Of a DNA stretch of 64,000 nucleotides, positions 1 to 11,100 are shown in pieces. Position 1 is the stretch's first letter. Each line of letters begins with the position of its first letter. Made by a program: the position numbers and the translations under genes. Source of the stretch: Ornithodoros turicata. Its lineage: Eukaryota; Arthropoda; Arachnida; Ixodida; Argasidae. The notes beneath the pieces were generated by a model, which saw nothing but the letters and a program-made list of their open reading frames with translations, searched no databases and was not told the DNA's origin. The stretch is taken from contig NC_088204.1 in the NCBI RefSeq assembly GCF_037126465.1, positions 64,603,807 through 64,667,806 of the forward strand, written 5' to 3'.

Positions 1-499
1 GTGCCCCAACCAGGAATAAGCACCAAGGAAGAGTACATAAAAAAATTGAGCGGCGGAAAATCAAAAGGACGTAATGCACACACGAACGAATACCACGTTT
101 CAAGGGAGCGTGATAGGACACAACCACAAGCAGGGAAGAAAACGCCTTGGAAAGGACATTGTAAAAGAGTAGAGCTCATGGAAGGGAACAAAGAGGCGTA
201 TGAGGTCACATGCATCCAATAGGGAGAGCATGTAGCCTGGAAAATAGCCACCAGATTAAGCTTTTTTTTAGGAGGAGGGGCACTTGAGGGAGGCAGAGTA
301 CAGTGAGACAAAAGAATGGAGGGGAATTATCAGTTTTCAAACGTGCAACGTGGAAGATCTAAAGCACAGTAGGGGGAGCTATACGAAAGCTTGGAAAGAA
401 ATAGCATGAGTCGGGATCATTAAAACCCATCCGTGTGGGGCACACTATGCATGGGAGGAGTTGTAGTGCTGGTACAAAATGACCTCGAAAGGACACATA

Positions 500-658
500 C
501 ATACATACATGCATACATGCATACATGCATACATACATGCATGCATACATACATACATACATACATACTTTTTTATGGTGTCTGCAAACAGCAAAAGCCT
601 AGAATTGCAGTGCACCCTAATTACAAGTTGAGGTTACTGAGAACCTCCCGTCTGAACA
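500..658. repeat. Microsatellite-bearing insertion inside repeat alpha
   Basis: A run of TACA and TGCA tetranucleotides (about 505-570) followed by about 90 bases of unique sequence is present here but absent from the corresponding point of alpha copy 2 (near 13582). It is therefore an insertion in copy 1 or a deletion in copy 2. The tetranucleotide run makes His/Tyr/Met-rich translations that are not genes. Confidence 0.65.
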
Positions 659-679
659 CAGCAGGAAAAACATATTCAG

Positions 680-1039
680 TTAAAGTCTTTCACGTGATCG
701 AAGTTTATGATGGAGATGGAATACGTGATGGAGTTTAGCGCGTGCGGACACTTCCATTCTGTCCAAGATGGCGGTCTTCAGAACGTCGTATGCCTGATCG
801 AGCTGAACTGCGGCGAAGACATCGTCCAGTTCTGCCGCAACTTCCGGAGGAAGACCAGCCAGAACGTGAAAATACTTTGACTGTTGGGACTGGATATGTC
901 GAAGCTGAAATTGGACCTCGACCTGTCTGAACCAAGACCGCGGGTTCTGGCGCCAAAAAGGGGGCAACCGCAGCGTAGTGGTCGTCGAAATAGGCGGATC
1001 ATCGGCGCTGGAGGAATGATTGCCTGAGGGTGATGCCAT
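680..1039 (-). pseudogene. Ty3/gypsy Gag, N-terminal fragment
   Basis: The frame from ATG at 1039 encodes about 100 residues of gypsy Gag before running into repeat alpha sequence near 738. After a Ser/Thr-rich leader it has the characteristic block LPPFWRQNPRSWFRQVEVQF, followed by SLPPEVA-like text (AGLPPEVAAELDDVF), which is the capsid N-terminal region of arthropod gypsy elements. The remainder of Gag and all of Pol are missing. It sits directly downstream of the LTR and primer-binding site at 1063-1216, which fixes the start. It cannot be a functional element. Confidence 0.7.
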
Positions 1040-1080
1040 CGACAGGCAAAGGCTGCGTATGCTCGACGCGGGTCACCAAA

Positions 1081-1216
1081 TGAGGCAGGCAACGCGGAGG
1101 GAGAAGAAAGGACTACCGCAGCCTGTGAAGGTTTGGAAACAACTGAATGTTTATTGTCGCCCCTCGCGCTCGCCTTAGCTGAGCGCTCGTCGTCATCTTT
1201 AGATAGCTGCGCTACA
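1081..1216 (-). repeat. Short LTR of a Ty3/gypsy remnant
   Basis: On the minus strand this 136-bp block starts TG and ends CA, contains an AATAAA-type polyadenylation signal, and is directly followed at 1063-1080 by the sequence TTTGGTGACCCGCGTC. The same type of primer-binding site follows the LTR of the TRIM at 14478-14498. The gag start codon lies about 25 bases further on. No second LTR is visible, so the 3' half of the element is missing. Confidence 0.55.
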
Positions 1217-1930
1217 AGTCCTTTTAGTACCGCGTTCAGGTCGTCAATCCTGACGTAAATGACGAGATCCCACGCTCGTTTGGGTGTTATGAACATATAT
1301 TTTCAAGAGTGTCCCTACAGAAGCGGGATTCGGGAGCACACTTCGCCAAAGAATTCAGTGACTACATGTGCTACACCGCGACGACACCTGTACAGCCATT
1401 AACGCTTTGGCGATGCCCATTGGAAGCATTGTGCAGTCCGCCTTCTAGCTTTCCCTATTTTTAATGTAAACGTCATTTTCGATGTCGTGAGTTGGTCAGC
1501 GGTTTCAGATCGCAATCTGGAAAAGTATGCTACGATCCATTACAATAAGCTCAGTGGTACCAAACATGTGCCTCACACGAAATGTGTTGGCAGTCTTGCG
1601 TCTTTAATATTGAAGTGATAACTGTGTTTGCTGCAGCCAATTCATTTTCTTAGTGTAACTAATTCGCATACGTCGTCGAATCGTAAACTCCGAAAAACTC
1701 CGTTTTTTACACTCGGAAAAACATCCACCGGTAACGACCTGAAATAAACACTGAAAACCCAGAACCCTAGAAACAAAAGTGCCTGACGAGACATCAGTTG
1801 AAATTATCCAACGGGAACTTATATGGAGTGAGAAATGTGATGCTAGAATGCAAAACACAAAGTGGGCTTCATATACCTCTACCATGTATTAGCATCACAT
1901 GCTTCTACATGGGCAGTCATCGTTACTGTC

Positions 1931-2695
1931 GCCACGTGACTAGGCATGATGAAGGCCGGGGGGGTGGGTATATATAAGTTTAATAAACAGGAGGTGGCAT
2001 CTACGCAAGGAGAGGTCAGCCAGACCTATGTCGGCTTGCTACACATGAAGGCCGGGTTGTACAGTTCGCACAGCGTTTTCGTTTTTAAAGTCAAAAGTCA
2101 CCACATATGTAGTGAGCACACCTGTCGTCAACCAAATGTATCTGAGACTTGCCATGCACGCAGCAAACATATTGGGTTCCGGTCTCGTTTCTGCAAAGCC
2201 ATACGCCACTTTGTACCACCTCAACAAGGTCCTACTGCATATGAAACACAGAAAATACAATACATGAACCTTAGACAGACAATTAAACCACCATGGAACT
2301 ACCTTTAGTATAAGGTAAGGCAAGTAGGCCTCTGTAAGGGCCCCATGCTGGCCCGGCAGGTATTCCAGGGCCTTGAGTACTACGCTTGGATTTCTGTTAG
2401 TAGTATTATTCCATTACGACAACGACCAACCTTTTCTAATCCAGTAGATCCAAATTCTAATCCAGTTCTAAGCCAAAACCCAGTTCTAATCCAACACAAT
2501 CCAGCTGTAATCCAACAGAAGCTAATTTTAAGCCATTTGATTGGTCGCCTTAGCTCCGCCCACTTCACGTTGTTTGGTACATGCTAAGCCTGATGATCGC
2601 TGATTGGTGAGCATAGCTCCGCCTCTTTGTGCTAATTAGTCAGCTCCGCTTCACGCTGATTGGTTCATTCTAAGCCTGCTGATGACTCTCCATAT
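1931..2695. other. Unclassified sequence
   Basis: A 120-codon frame at 1946-2308 (plus) has no recognisable domain and is probably chance. At 2440-2525 the motif CCAGTTCTAATCC and close variants recur with a short period. From 2540 to 2670, GATTGG is repeatedly followed by AGCTCCGCC, resembling inverted CCAAT and GC-box motifs. No gene model supports calling it a promoter. Confidence 0.4.
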
Positions 2696-2699
2696 TTTA

Positions 2700-2765
2700 C
2701 AGACTTCTAAGCCTCCATGGCCTTTGTTGCCTTTGTGCCATTAAACGCATAACCTCTCTCTCTCT
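2700..2765 (+). mobile_element. I-like LINE 3' stub (copy A)
   Basis: Contains the family's 3' end, CATGGCCTTTGTTGCCTTTG followed by TGCCATTAAAC, and then a TC-rich tail. Copies B, C, D, E and F in this window share the same end. It is severely 5' truncated, and copy B begins within or directly after its tail. Confidence 0.75.
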
Positions 2766-2775
2766 CTACACCTCA

Positions 2776-3402
2776 CACAGCCACACGTTTCTCCCCCGCA
2801 TCGGACTGAACACATCAACAGATCATCCGAAGTTCTTTACGCGAGATTGAGGATTGGACACACATGGCTCACGCATCACCACCTACTCAGAGGTCAGGAT
2901 CCGCCAGCCTGTGCGCACTGCGGTGACAGCTTGACTGTCTTGCACGTACTGGCATCCTGCCCTCACTTCGAACACCAACGCCAACAGCATTTCGCCGCAT
3001 TCTACAGATACCATGTCCCACTCCACCCAGCCCTTCTACTGGGTGACGCTCCTCTTGTGACTTTTAATAATGTCATCCAATTTTTGACCATGTGTGTCAG
3101 ATGTAGATGTTAAGTACTGCTCCGCTTTTATCCAATATCACCGAACTCCTCATGTAAATATCTCATCCTGGATCACCTGATCGCTCACACTTGTAGATAG
3201 CTTTAACTGCCATACTCACTTGTTATCGTCATCTTCCTCTCTCTCTTATCCTGGTCCATCTCATCGCTCATACTTGTAGATAGCCTTTTAACTATCTCAC
3301 ACACTCTCTCTCACATCATCATCATCTTTCACATATTCACCGTAGTTTTGGCGCTCTATGGCCTTTGTTGCCATTAAAACCATAATCGCTCTCTCTCTCT
3401 CT
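2776..3402 (+). mobile_element. I-like LINE 3' fragment (copy B)
   Basis: A 5'-truncated copy of the LINE family seen at 20695-22694 and 27637-29025. It holds the last ~100 codons of the ORF, a 3' UTR, the family 3' end at about 3350-3385 and a TC-repeat tail. Relative to copies C and E it has small deletions, including loss of part of the 3' end consensus. Confidence 0.85.
2822..3112 (+). pseudogene. LINE ORF2 C-terminus with CCHC motif
   Basis: Encodes the C-terminal tail after the RNase H domain of an I-clade-like LINE. The zinc-binding motif CAHCGDSLTVLHVLASC (Cys-x2-Cys-...-His-...-Cys) is intact. The final residues diverge from copies C and E, which end in GFLSQM; here the frame ends MCVRCRC after a local deletion near 3090. 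All upstream domains (endonuclease, reverse transcriptase, RNase H) are missing, so it is a dead 3' piece. Confidence 0.8.
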
Positions 3403-3558
3403 CTTTGTTTTTCTGTGTGCAGTGAACTTTTCTTTGAGTGTCTATTTCTGTAGAGTTTTTTATTCTTTTGGATTGCGAAATGGAAGTCCCACTCGCAGCG
3501 TGGGTGAGTCAACGTCCGCAGAAGATTTCGTCCCTATAGTGACGCCGTCGAGGCAACG

Positions 3559-4553
3559 GATGAGGAGTTTATGCGGATGTATAAACTGACGAAGCCAGTG
3601 GTTCACTGGCTATGCGACCAACTACGGTCCACCCTCCGTCCAAAAAGAAAAACTCGGACGGCGCTATCCGTGGAGGGGCGGGTTCTCATCGCCCTGCGGT
3701 TTTACGCCACAGGAAGTTTTCAGGGGGCGGTAGCTAGCGACCGGCACATGGCAGTCACGCAGAGCACCATCGGCAAGGTGCTCTTCAACGTGGCGAATAC
3801 CATAGTGCTACGGCTGGCACCACTGTGGATACGATTCCCGACCGAACCCGACGAGATCCGCGAGGTCATGCGGGTGTTCAAGACCAAATGGAGATTGCCC
3901 GGCGTGATTGGTGAGCGTTTATGTGGACAGAGAGGCGACAGACACAGAGAAAAAGAAGCTAAGACCACTTAAAACCTTAAACATCGCAATATTTTTTTTG
4001 CAGGCTGCATCGACGGGTCGGCCATTGGAATCCTGGCACCATCTGAGAGGAGCGGGCAGTACCAAAAGAGTGCTTTCTTCTGCCGCAAAAAGTACTTCGC
4101 TATCAATGCCATGATCGTAAGTGAAAGAGGGTATCCTCCTCCTGAATACGTATCCCAAAAAATCTGGCAGTCTCTGGAATATATGCCGACGTGTTCTAAG
4201 TGTGTGACGCGTCGATGCGGATCACGTCGATGGATTGCTCGTTTTCCTGCGGAGCACACGATGCCTACGTGTGGAAGCACAGTGAGCTGAAACGCGAGCT
4301 GTCCTGGAGGCACTCTGACGAACCCCACTTCCTCCTAGGTAAGGGTCGCACAGTATAATTGAGAACTACAACGGGTACGTGACATTACACATTTCCCTCA
4401 GGTGACAGTGGCTATCCATTGCAACCGTGGCTGCTGACGCCGTTGCCTGGAGACCCCAACACACCGGAGGCCCGATACAACAGACGCCACAAAGGGGTGC
4501 GCGGCGTAGTGGATAAATACATCGGACTGCTGAAGTCAAGGTTTCGCAAGTGA
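3559..4553 (+). pseudogene. PIF/Harbinger-type DDE transposase (HARBI1-like), decayed
   Basis: Several exons encode a Harbinger (DDE_Tnp_4) transposase. Exon 1 (to 3910) has the N-terminal helical region with RVLIALRFYATGSFQGAVA. A 93-bp intron (GTGAGC..CAG, 3911-4003) joins it in frame to exon 2 (4004-4116), which gives GCIDGSAIGI with the first catalytic Asp. A GTAAGT donor follows at 4117. Exon 3 contains VCDASMRITSMDCS and AHDAYVWK and ends at 4338; the intron at 4339-4401 leads to exon 4 with GDSGYPLQPWLLTPLPG (second Asp). The third catalytic position, normally Glu in a VVE motif, reads VVDKYIGLLKSRF, so it is Asp here. The exon 2/3 join does not keep frame at any clear AG, an in-frame stop lies upstream of 3530, and the end is early. 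It is probably inactive. Related MITEs with TTA duplications lie at 32242 and 42570. Confidence 0.8.
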
Positions 4554-4559
4554 AGTGAA

Positions 4560-5258
4560 GTGATCAAGTCAAGTGATCCGTACGGTGCATCGAATGCACC
4601 CTACATCTGTAGTTGTAAAGGACGAATGTCGCCTCGGTACAAATACTTTCACCCGCTGGGTCACGTCACGGAAATGTTTCCTTTCAAGGCGGGTAGCGGC
4701 AGACGTGCATTGTCATTCGGAGATGCGATAACACACCACCGAACGCTTTTCAAAATGAACCCCCAGGAAAAAGCTCATTTTCGTGTTATTTTGGTTTCGT
4801 CACTGATTTTCCTTTCCCACACTTCCCTACCCGCGGAACGCAAAATCTGACATGGGACTTCAAGCAACATCTGTTGTAATTGTCTGTTCTTGTGTTGTTG
4901 TAAATTGCCGTGTGACCTATGCACCTGCGACTATACCTACCAGTATGGGTAAACAGTATTGTAAATACACTAAAATAAAATTCACTCAGTGTTCTCTACT
5001 TCTTCACCGCCTCGTGTGTCGGTGACCTTCCGTATTCCCACCCCCTGCTGGGATTTGGGAATATACACGCCTTCGGTTCTGAATGTATTTAGTTCTGCAC
5101 CAAAATCTCTGGTCCAACGAAGTCGCGTTTGACCAAATCATTGCCACTCGCAGACGCCATCACTCGCATCGCCACAGCACTCGCAGACGCCAAATTGTCC
5201 ATACCTTCCATTTCATTCAGTAATAACTCTGGATATAAAAGTGACATCGAAGATGTCA
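4560..5258. other. No recognisable feature
   Basis: Follows the Harbinger transposase and may include the element's 3' part. A 96-codon frame at 4560-4850 has no domain I know. AATAAAA at about 4975 could be a polyadenylation signal. CACTCGCAGACGCCA recurs around 5145-5195. I could not identify the transposon's inverted termini. Confidence 0.4.
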
Positions 5259-6216
5259 TCATTTAGTTACGCAGTCTGTACATCCATGCTTAATAGCTAT
5301 GAGTCCGCGGCTGGCCAAATCGAAGGCCAGATTGTGTACCATGATCGGTAATTTTTCTCTCGTGGTGCACGCCACGTTACAGGGGTTGCACAGCGTCGCG
5401 ATGTAATTTGTCTGGCCAGCAGTACAACGCTTGGAATGGTCGTGATGTCGGACACGGGGAAGGTCTTGCGCGAACTCCCGTTTACAGTACGCACAATGGG
5501 TGGCAGGTCTGTGCTCGGCCCGTTGCTCATCACAGCACCATTGGATTGCAGCGGGGTAGGCGTTCGCGGCGATCATCTCGTCCCACATTTCCATCAAAGC
5601 TTTCGCACACTGCCTCGCGGAATCACCGTGGTACGTCCTCATGCGCATCACTTCGAGTCGTGGGTGCGCATGAGCACGGCACAGAAGCTACAGGTGAAGT
5701 GACGCTGCGTGCCAACACCACTAGGAGCGAGTACGCTAGCCGTGTGCAATGCGACGGCGTAATTGTACTGCTGCATGAACGGTATTTTAGTAAATTCTAC
5801 AAAGTTTTTGCCCGATTCGCAAAATCCCAATAGGATTTCGGTTACGTCCGCGCACAGGCGACGATGTTTCGCCATGCACTCTTCCTTCACGAAAGAGCGC
5901 GTGCAACGTTCGCATACTTAACTGTTACTTCTCCTTGTCAACAAGCATTCGAGGGTCTTGGTTCCGAAAAAATGCTGGTCTACCTCTATTAAGTTAATTT
6001 TCCTTTCACACTCGAGTTTTGGGGGTCGCGACACGTGCACTCCCTAATCGACGTACACGTATACCTTGTTTCTGTCTTCGATTTCATCCAGATGAGAGTA
6101 GGAAACGGGGAAGCAGCTATGCCGCCAGTACTCCGCTGCGAAGTTTTCATATTGTTTCCATCTATATCTTTCCTGCGCGTGCAGGAGAGCGAGTGAATTG
6201 TATTTAAAACATTCAC
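5259..6216 (-). pseudogene. Family B DNA polymerase, N-terminal region (Maverick/Polinton-like), degraded
   Basis: Several minus-strand frames together resemble the N-terminal and exonuclease-side region of protein-primed family B DNA polymerases (DNA_pol_B_2) found in Maverick/Polinton transposons and related elements. Visible landmarks are a C2H2-like finger (CERCTRSFVKEECMAKHRRL), a second zinc-binding region with HCAYCKREF, then RVRHHDH, then CNPCN, and the segment LPIMVHNLAFDLA, which corresponds to the family's HN-x-x-x-D region. The segment expected to hold the exonuclease Asp/Glu pair (usually YADFE) reads differently. Stops and frame changes occur near 5910 and 6060, and the palm domain is absent. 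It abuts repeat beta at 6221. It could also derive from a related DNA virus lineage; no virus-specific gene is seen. Confidence 0.65.
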
Positions 6217-6220
6217 CCTC

Positions 6221-6640
6221 CTATTGAAAGAAAAGTAGGACCCATCGTAATCCCCTCAAGGCCGTGGCTTTCGGGAGCGACCTTGTTCACCTCTTGCTTC
6301 AAGCGCAGTTCAAGTCTACCAAATTTGTGGCGCTGTAGAACACTATGACGTCATTTGTTTACAAACAGGGCGAGGTCTATTGTTGGACGTAAACGAAAAC
6401 GATCTAAGCGTGTTGCACTCCTCCGCAGGCAACTCAAGGTCTAACTCACCTGCTCACGCGCGCTGCACGTGTACGAAGTAAGTTGAAGTAATTCGTTCTT
6501 AAGTAACTCAGTAACTGCGAGTTATATTTCAGGCGGAAGAACTTCGTTATTAACTTAGTTACATTTTTCACATGGTAACTTAACTCGTACCGATTACTTT
6601 TTGACGGATAACTTCTCAATCTATGGAAAAGGTATAGATT
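6221..6640. repeat. Repeat beta, copy 1 (AACTTAGTTAC-rich terminal block)
   Basis: Matches 45081-45545. Shared segments run from ATTGAAAGAAAAGTAGGAC, through TATGACGTCATTTGTTTACA, to a 150-bp zone dense in TAACT and AGTTA words, ending at ACTTCTCAATCTATG in both copies. Copy 1 lacks about 40 bases near 6240 that copy 2 has. The left neighbours differ: the DNA polymerase remnant here, a different frame at copy 2. That pattern would fit the terminal inverted repeat of a larger element. Confidence 0.7.
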
Positions 6641-6649
6641 ACTGTAAAG

Positions 6650-6735
6650 GCTCATGTCCCCGGACAAAATGTCCCCGGACGAAACGTCCCCGGACAAAAT
6701 GTCCCCCGAAAAGGCCCCGGACAAAATGTCCCCAG
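6650..6735. repeat. Palindromic tandem repeat, TGTCCCCGGACAAAA unit
   Basis: About five tandem copies of a unit containing the self-complementary core TCCCCGGA, with AAAA or GAAAC spacers. The same unit occurs at 12160-12215. Its translation (CPRTKCPRTKRP...) is a by-product. Confidence 0.85.
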
Positions 6736-6739
6736 CTGC

Positions 6740-7236
6740 CGTCACTGAAACCAGCAACCGTGGAGCTGCAAGCACGGCTGCGGAACCTTTGCAGCCACTG
6801 CCAGTACGTCAACAATGAAAAAACCATTGAAGAATTTCTACGAGGTGTTGCCCGGACGATCCGCTTCTAGATCGCAAGCTGAAGTAATCCGAGACGTTTG
6901 GTATTGTAAATAACTGTAAATAATGTAAATAATTACTAAGGTCCTACTTTTGAGAGATGCTCCATGGTATGGTTCCCTAGACCAGCATCCCCACTTTGGA
7001 GAGATTCGTTTAGCGATGTAAATAATTGTAAATAAATGCTTTGGTTAGTTCAGTTCCATACTCATTGTCGCAATAACTGGTAAGCTCCTACTTTTGACAT
7101 ATGCTTCATTGCTTAAGTCCCCAGACTGGCTTTAGAGGGAGCTTTAACTACATGGGCCCAACCGCACGTAGAGCAGTACGTCGTAAATAAGTCAAATTGC
7201 CCTGACGGCCTATAGGATGCGCAACCTCCACATGAT
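6740..7236. other. No recognisable gene; target site of a hAT MITE at its end
   Basis: AT-rich sequence with several ATAATTGTAAATAA-like words (6900-7040) and no coding signature. The octamer CACATGAT at 7229-7236 is the left target duplication of the MITE that follows. Confidence 0.4.
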
Positions 7237-7839
7237 CAGGGTTGTAAAAAATCGTGATTAAAAAATCAAATTATTCAGATTTTTTTCATTTAAATATGAT
7301 GAATATTGATTAAGTCACTGAGTTGATTTTTGTCTTCTAAGACAGATCTTCACCTCATGGCTTCCGTGTGCCACCTCGTAGTAGCGAAATCACTTTTTGA
7401 GCACATGCAAAGAAAAGTGTCTAGACTTCTAACAGTGCGGCTAACAGTTACTAGCTAATGCAAATGGAGATCTATTTGAAAACTATATATTATGAATTAC
7501 ACCGAATAGTAATAGGAAAAAGAAATAACTGGAAAAGTTCTACGCTCGTGGAATGACCACCCGCTATGTGTAACCAAATTGTTTGCCAGTGTGCCGGAGA
7601 GCCACAGAAGGGGTCACGTGACGCTGTTTGCACTAAAAGTCACTGAAGTCTAATATATTTCAGGCTGTGGTTCATTTCCAGGCTCAGTCTCATATTCCCC
7701 AGCGTCTCCAGTTTTATGTTACTATTCGAATTCAAACATAACATAAGGGAGGTGATTTAAATCTTGATTAATATTCATAACTTAAATCGCTATTAAAATC
7801 GGTGATTTAAATCTGGCTGATTTAAATCAATCAACCCTG
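7237..7839. mobile_element. hAT-type MITE (GATTTAAATC family) with 8-bp TSD
   Basis: A 603-bp non-coding element begins CAGGGTTG and ends CAACCCTG. Both ends are rich in GATTTAAATC-like words, forming imperfect inverted repeats. It is flanked by a perfect 8-bp duplication, CACATGAT, at 7229-7236 and 7840-7847. An 8-bp target duplication together with CAGGG..CCCTG termini is the hallmark of the hAT superfamily. No transposase remains. Confidence 0.9.
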
Positions 7840-7884
7840 CACATGATAGCATGAAAAACATTTGTCACTTTTGAGCCCGATTGA

Positions 7885-8160
7885 AAAAATCACCAGCATT
7901 ATTCTGGTGTTTCCTGATGTTCCTGGCGTTCACGCTAGACTCTTTTGGTGTTTGTAATGTGCACATCAAAAATTTCTGGCGTGACACCAAGGTGATTCTG
8001 GTGCTGTCGAGTTCTCCTGATGTCAACACCAGAGTGGACTACTACGACACCAGAATGATTCTGGTGCCTTCTAGAATGCCTGGTGTGCGCACTAGACAGA
8101 CGTAGTGTTTTAATGTGACCGTTAGAGCGGTCTGGTGTGGTTCACAGACACCAGACATAC
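7885..8160. repeat. ACACCAGAAT/ATTCTGGTGT palindromic repeat cluster, locus 1
   Basis: Several degenerate copies of CACCAGAATGATTCTGGTG and its halves occur in both orientations. The same motif family forms 11925-12120. Confidence 0.75.
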
Positions 8161-11100
8161 AGGCGCCAAAGTACGAGCACTACACGTTGTTACCATGAAA
8201 ACCGCTATTTACAATGATCATGAGTTCCTTAGCGCAATTTCTTTTACAAAGGAATGATAATTCGCATCGCAAATAATTCCCCCGAGTGTCGAAATTGACA
8301 CGCTTTGCGGCTTTCATTCGAGTTTGAAAACGAAACTTTACGCTCTCATTGTCACATAAGACAGCGACAGCGCCATCGGCATTAGTGTGTTTTGAACTCA
8401 ACGGGCTGGTCGAGGTGGTTGAGGCAGGGGCGCGAAGCTGTAGCAGGCCCCCACAGCTCCCCCTCTTCGCGGCTCTAAAAAAATGTTTGCACGTCATAAA
8501 CACGTGGTATTACTCCGTCAGGCATCATAGTTGATACCCATTGGCCGAAGGACATTGCGCGCTCCGCTATTGGTTGGCAAAGTTTCAAAGGAGCATTCTT
8601 TCGCGGGCTGCCTGTCTGGCGGGCAGTTACGAGAAGAGAAGGGAGAGAAGTGGCAGCGGCGTCTCGCGTCTCGACGATGTCAGTTGACACCACACCACGG
8701 TATGATGGCATTGTTCAAAGAGAAGTCCCAGATTTGTTCGTGTGTCAAAGTGACTCAGCGCATGTTGTGATGTTTCCCAACACAAGTATCCTACGTACGA
8801 ACAGTCTTTCGAGTTCAGAACTGGAATGCAGCTCACGCCTGAGGAACACTTGTGAGCGCCGTCGCATTTTCAAATGCAGTCACAACGGAGACAGGATTCG
8901 GTGTCCGTGCGACAAGCATTGCCCGCATCGTTGAAACCTTCGCACTGCAGCCAACGAAAGGAGATGCTAACCGTGAAATCGCGTGCACTCCTGTGATCGT
9001 CGCTTACTTCTGGGAGTAGTGTGTGTTTTCGTGTTCGAACTTGGTCAACGAACGCAACGATTTGGACTCTGTAGGCACGGTGAATATTTGTGTCAGATTA
9101 TTGAATCAGTACGATGTTTCAAATAAATGTGTATTTTGTCAAAAATTTGCCTAGTTGTTCTGTAATACGGAATAACAAGCGTCGGGCATGAAAACCAGTA
9201 AAAGTAAAAGCCGATGGTAGCCAGTACTGGCCAGTACCGGGCCGAAAGGCGAGCCAAACTGAGAGACTCCTGATTGGCCGAAATGTAGGCATCATAGTTC
9301 ATTTTCATTGGTTGCATGTCCAGTGTTGCCTGAATTATCTCAAACTATGGGCTCTATGGGGAGCTGTGGGAGCCTGGCTGTAGTAGAAATCTATTGTAGC
9401 AGAAAACTCACGTGACCTCCGGAGCTCGACCAATGACTGAGGACTAGCCACCCTATTTTTTTTTCTTTTTTGATTATGTCGCGAATGACGTACATGACGT
9501 GTCATCCGTTTCTCTCTTACTACTTTCCTCCTCTGTGCTCTGCTTCCCGTCCTCTTTTGTTGTTCCTTTTTTTCTTCCATGCACTGTTTTTTTTTTTGTT
9601 CGCGTTTGTCGGAATGCAGTGGGAGTTACAGGAATACGACTGAGCCTTGGTTGTTTTTGTCACATTAAATATTTTATTGTGCGACATACGGTTATGCAAG
9701 CAAGACATACACAGGATGACATTAATATTGCTCCAGAATTTGCTTGAAGAAGCCTGATGTCGGACTGCTACTGGGAACTGGAGCTCAGTGGCTGCAAGAT
9801 GAAAACAATTGGTATCAGATATACGGTTATGCATGTGAAAGTTGCAATGTAAATAGAAAGAATAAAGGTGCTATTGAACGCGAAAAATAAGAACGGTGGT
9901 AGGGTTGCGAGAAGCTCGCAGTCATGGGGTGTGATGAGCGACCTTAGTACGAAAAATACCTTTTATTGCGCTACTTCACAATTATATATTCAGACCGATT
10001 AGCCTGACAATCTTGGCTTTGGCGCTACGTACAGAACAGCTACTAAGTCAACGCGTCTGACGAAACTTGTCGAGCGAAATCACCAAGAATCAGACTTACA
10101 GTAGCGTCATACCTTTATACAGTACGACGTGAACGGGTATTTAATCATGACACTTAGATGATATTGTTTCACGAAAAGAAATATAGTCTACCATCGTACC
10201 TGCAAAGCTACGCTGTCTGTCTCGGTCACCGCGTATTCCGGTAACTGTTAAGCAACTTATTCACAATACACGATGTGAATGCGGTGTTGTAAGGCAACAA
10301 GCAACGACAAATGACTTACCTCTCGGCAGTCGTTGACCAGGTATCGGGTACGAGGCGTTCGGACGCTCGAATAGTTTCTACACCAAGAAGCAGAGCACAA
10401 ATGTTGCGCAGGCATCTTCCCTGGCAGCTGTGACTGTTCGAGGACGCTCACATGATGCAGCTTGCGTTTTTAAACAGGAAAAATCAGAACTCATAGTCCA
10501 ACACAACGAACAAATTCGAAAACAGCCAATCACCGCTCAGAAAACGAATTCATCCTCATGGGAACCAATCAGTAATCACTAGCCACCGGATGTCCCCATG
10601 ACGTTCAATTTGTGACGTTTTCTGACGTCCGATGACGTGAAACGCATGAAGCGCCTCACTTTATCCCGCAAGGGAACTGGCGAGTTTCGGGCCCTTGGTT
10701 GAGGTAGCGTTTCGTCCTGGTTTTCAATATGAAAACTTCGCACGAATGTGAAGAACTTTGAATATGTGTTTCTGAAGTTCTGCATTATATGTCGTAGTTT
10801 GCTTTCCAACCTGTGCACAAGTGGAATTATGAGAAAATACAAGAGATGCATTCGGGGTAGATGTGACGACTGGTCATTGGTGTGACGTCTTTGAATGTGC
10901 GTTTTGTCCGGCATCATATGAACTCATTATTCATGGGATATGGACTACAAGAAGAGAGGACGGAAAATGACTGAAGAGTTGATCGAGTATGCTTTTCTAA
11001 ATTATAACTGTGTCGCATGTGATGTATTCACACTCGTAGAAGGAATAACATTGCTGCTTTTTGTACTTTTGTATTGTGGAGTGCATACTAACTGTGTCTC

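Larger units (their letters stand above)
1..1930. repeat. Unclassified interspersed repeat alpha, copy 1
   Basis: This stretch matches 13181-15435 in the same orientation over several blocks: 1-190, 271-500, 659-705 and about 1217-1920. Copy 1 has its own insertions, including a microsatellite block at 500-658 and a gypsy remnant at 738-1216. The left end lies outside the window. I recognise no protein domain in the shared blocks. The family could be a DNA transposon or a decayed retroelement; no terminal repeats are visible. Confidence 0.7.

Noticed and set aside
1..222. 73-codon frame repeated at 13181-13468 as a conserved gene
   Set aside because: It recurs because the whole repeat alpha is duplicated; it starts with GTG and has no domain.
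433..738. 101-codon frame with His/Tyr/Met-rich peptide
   Set aside because: Produced by the TACA/TGCA microsatellite.
2540..2670. Promoter with CCAAT and GC boxes
   Set aside because: The motifs are tandem-like repeats and no gene starts downstream.
5259..6216. Recent or active viral integration
   Set aside because: Only the N-terminal polymerase region is present, with stops and frameshifts and no other viral gene nearby; an old transposon remnant explains it better.
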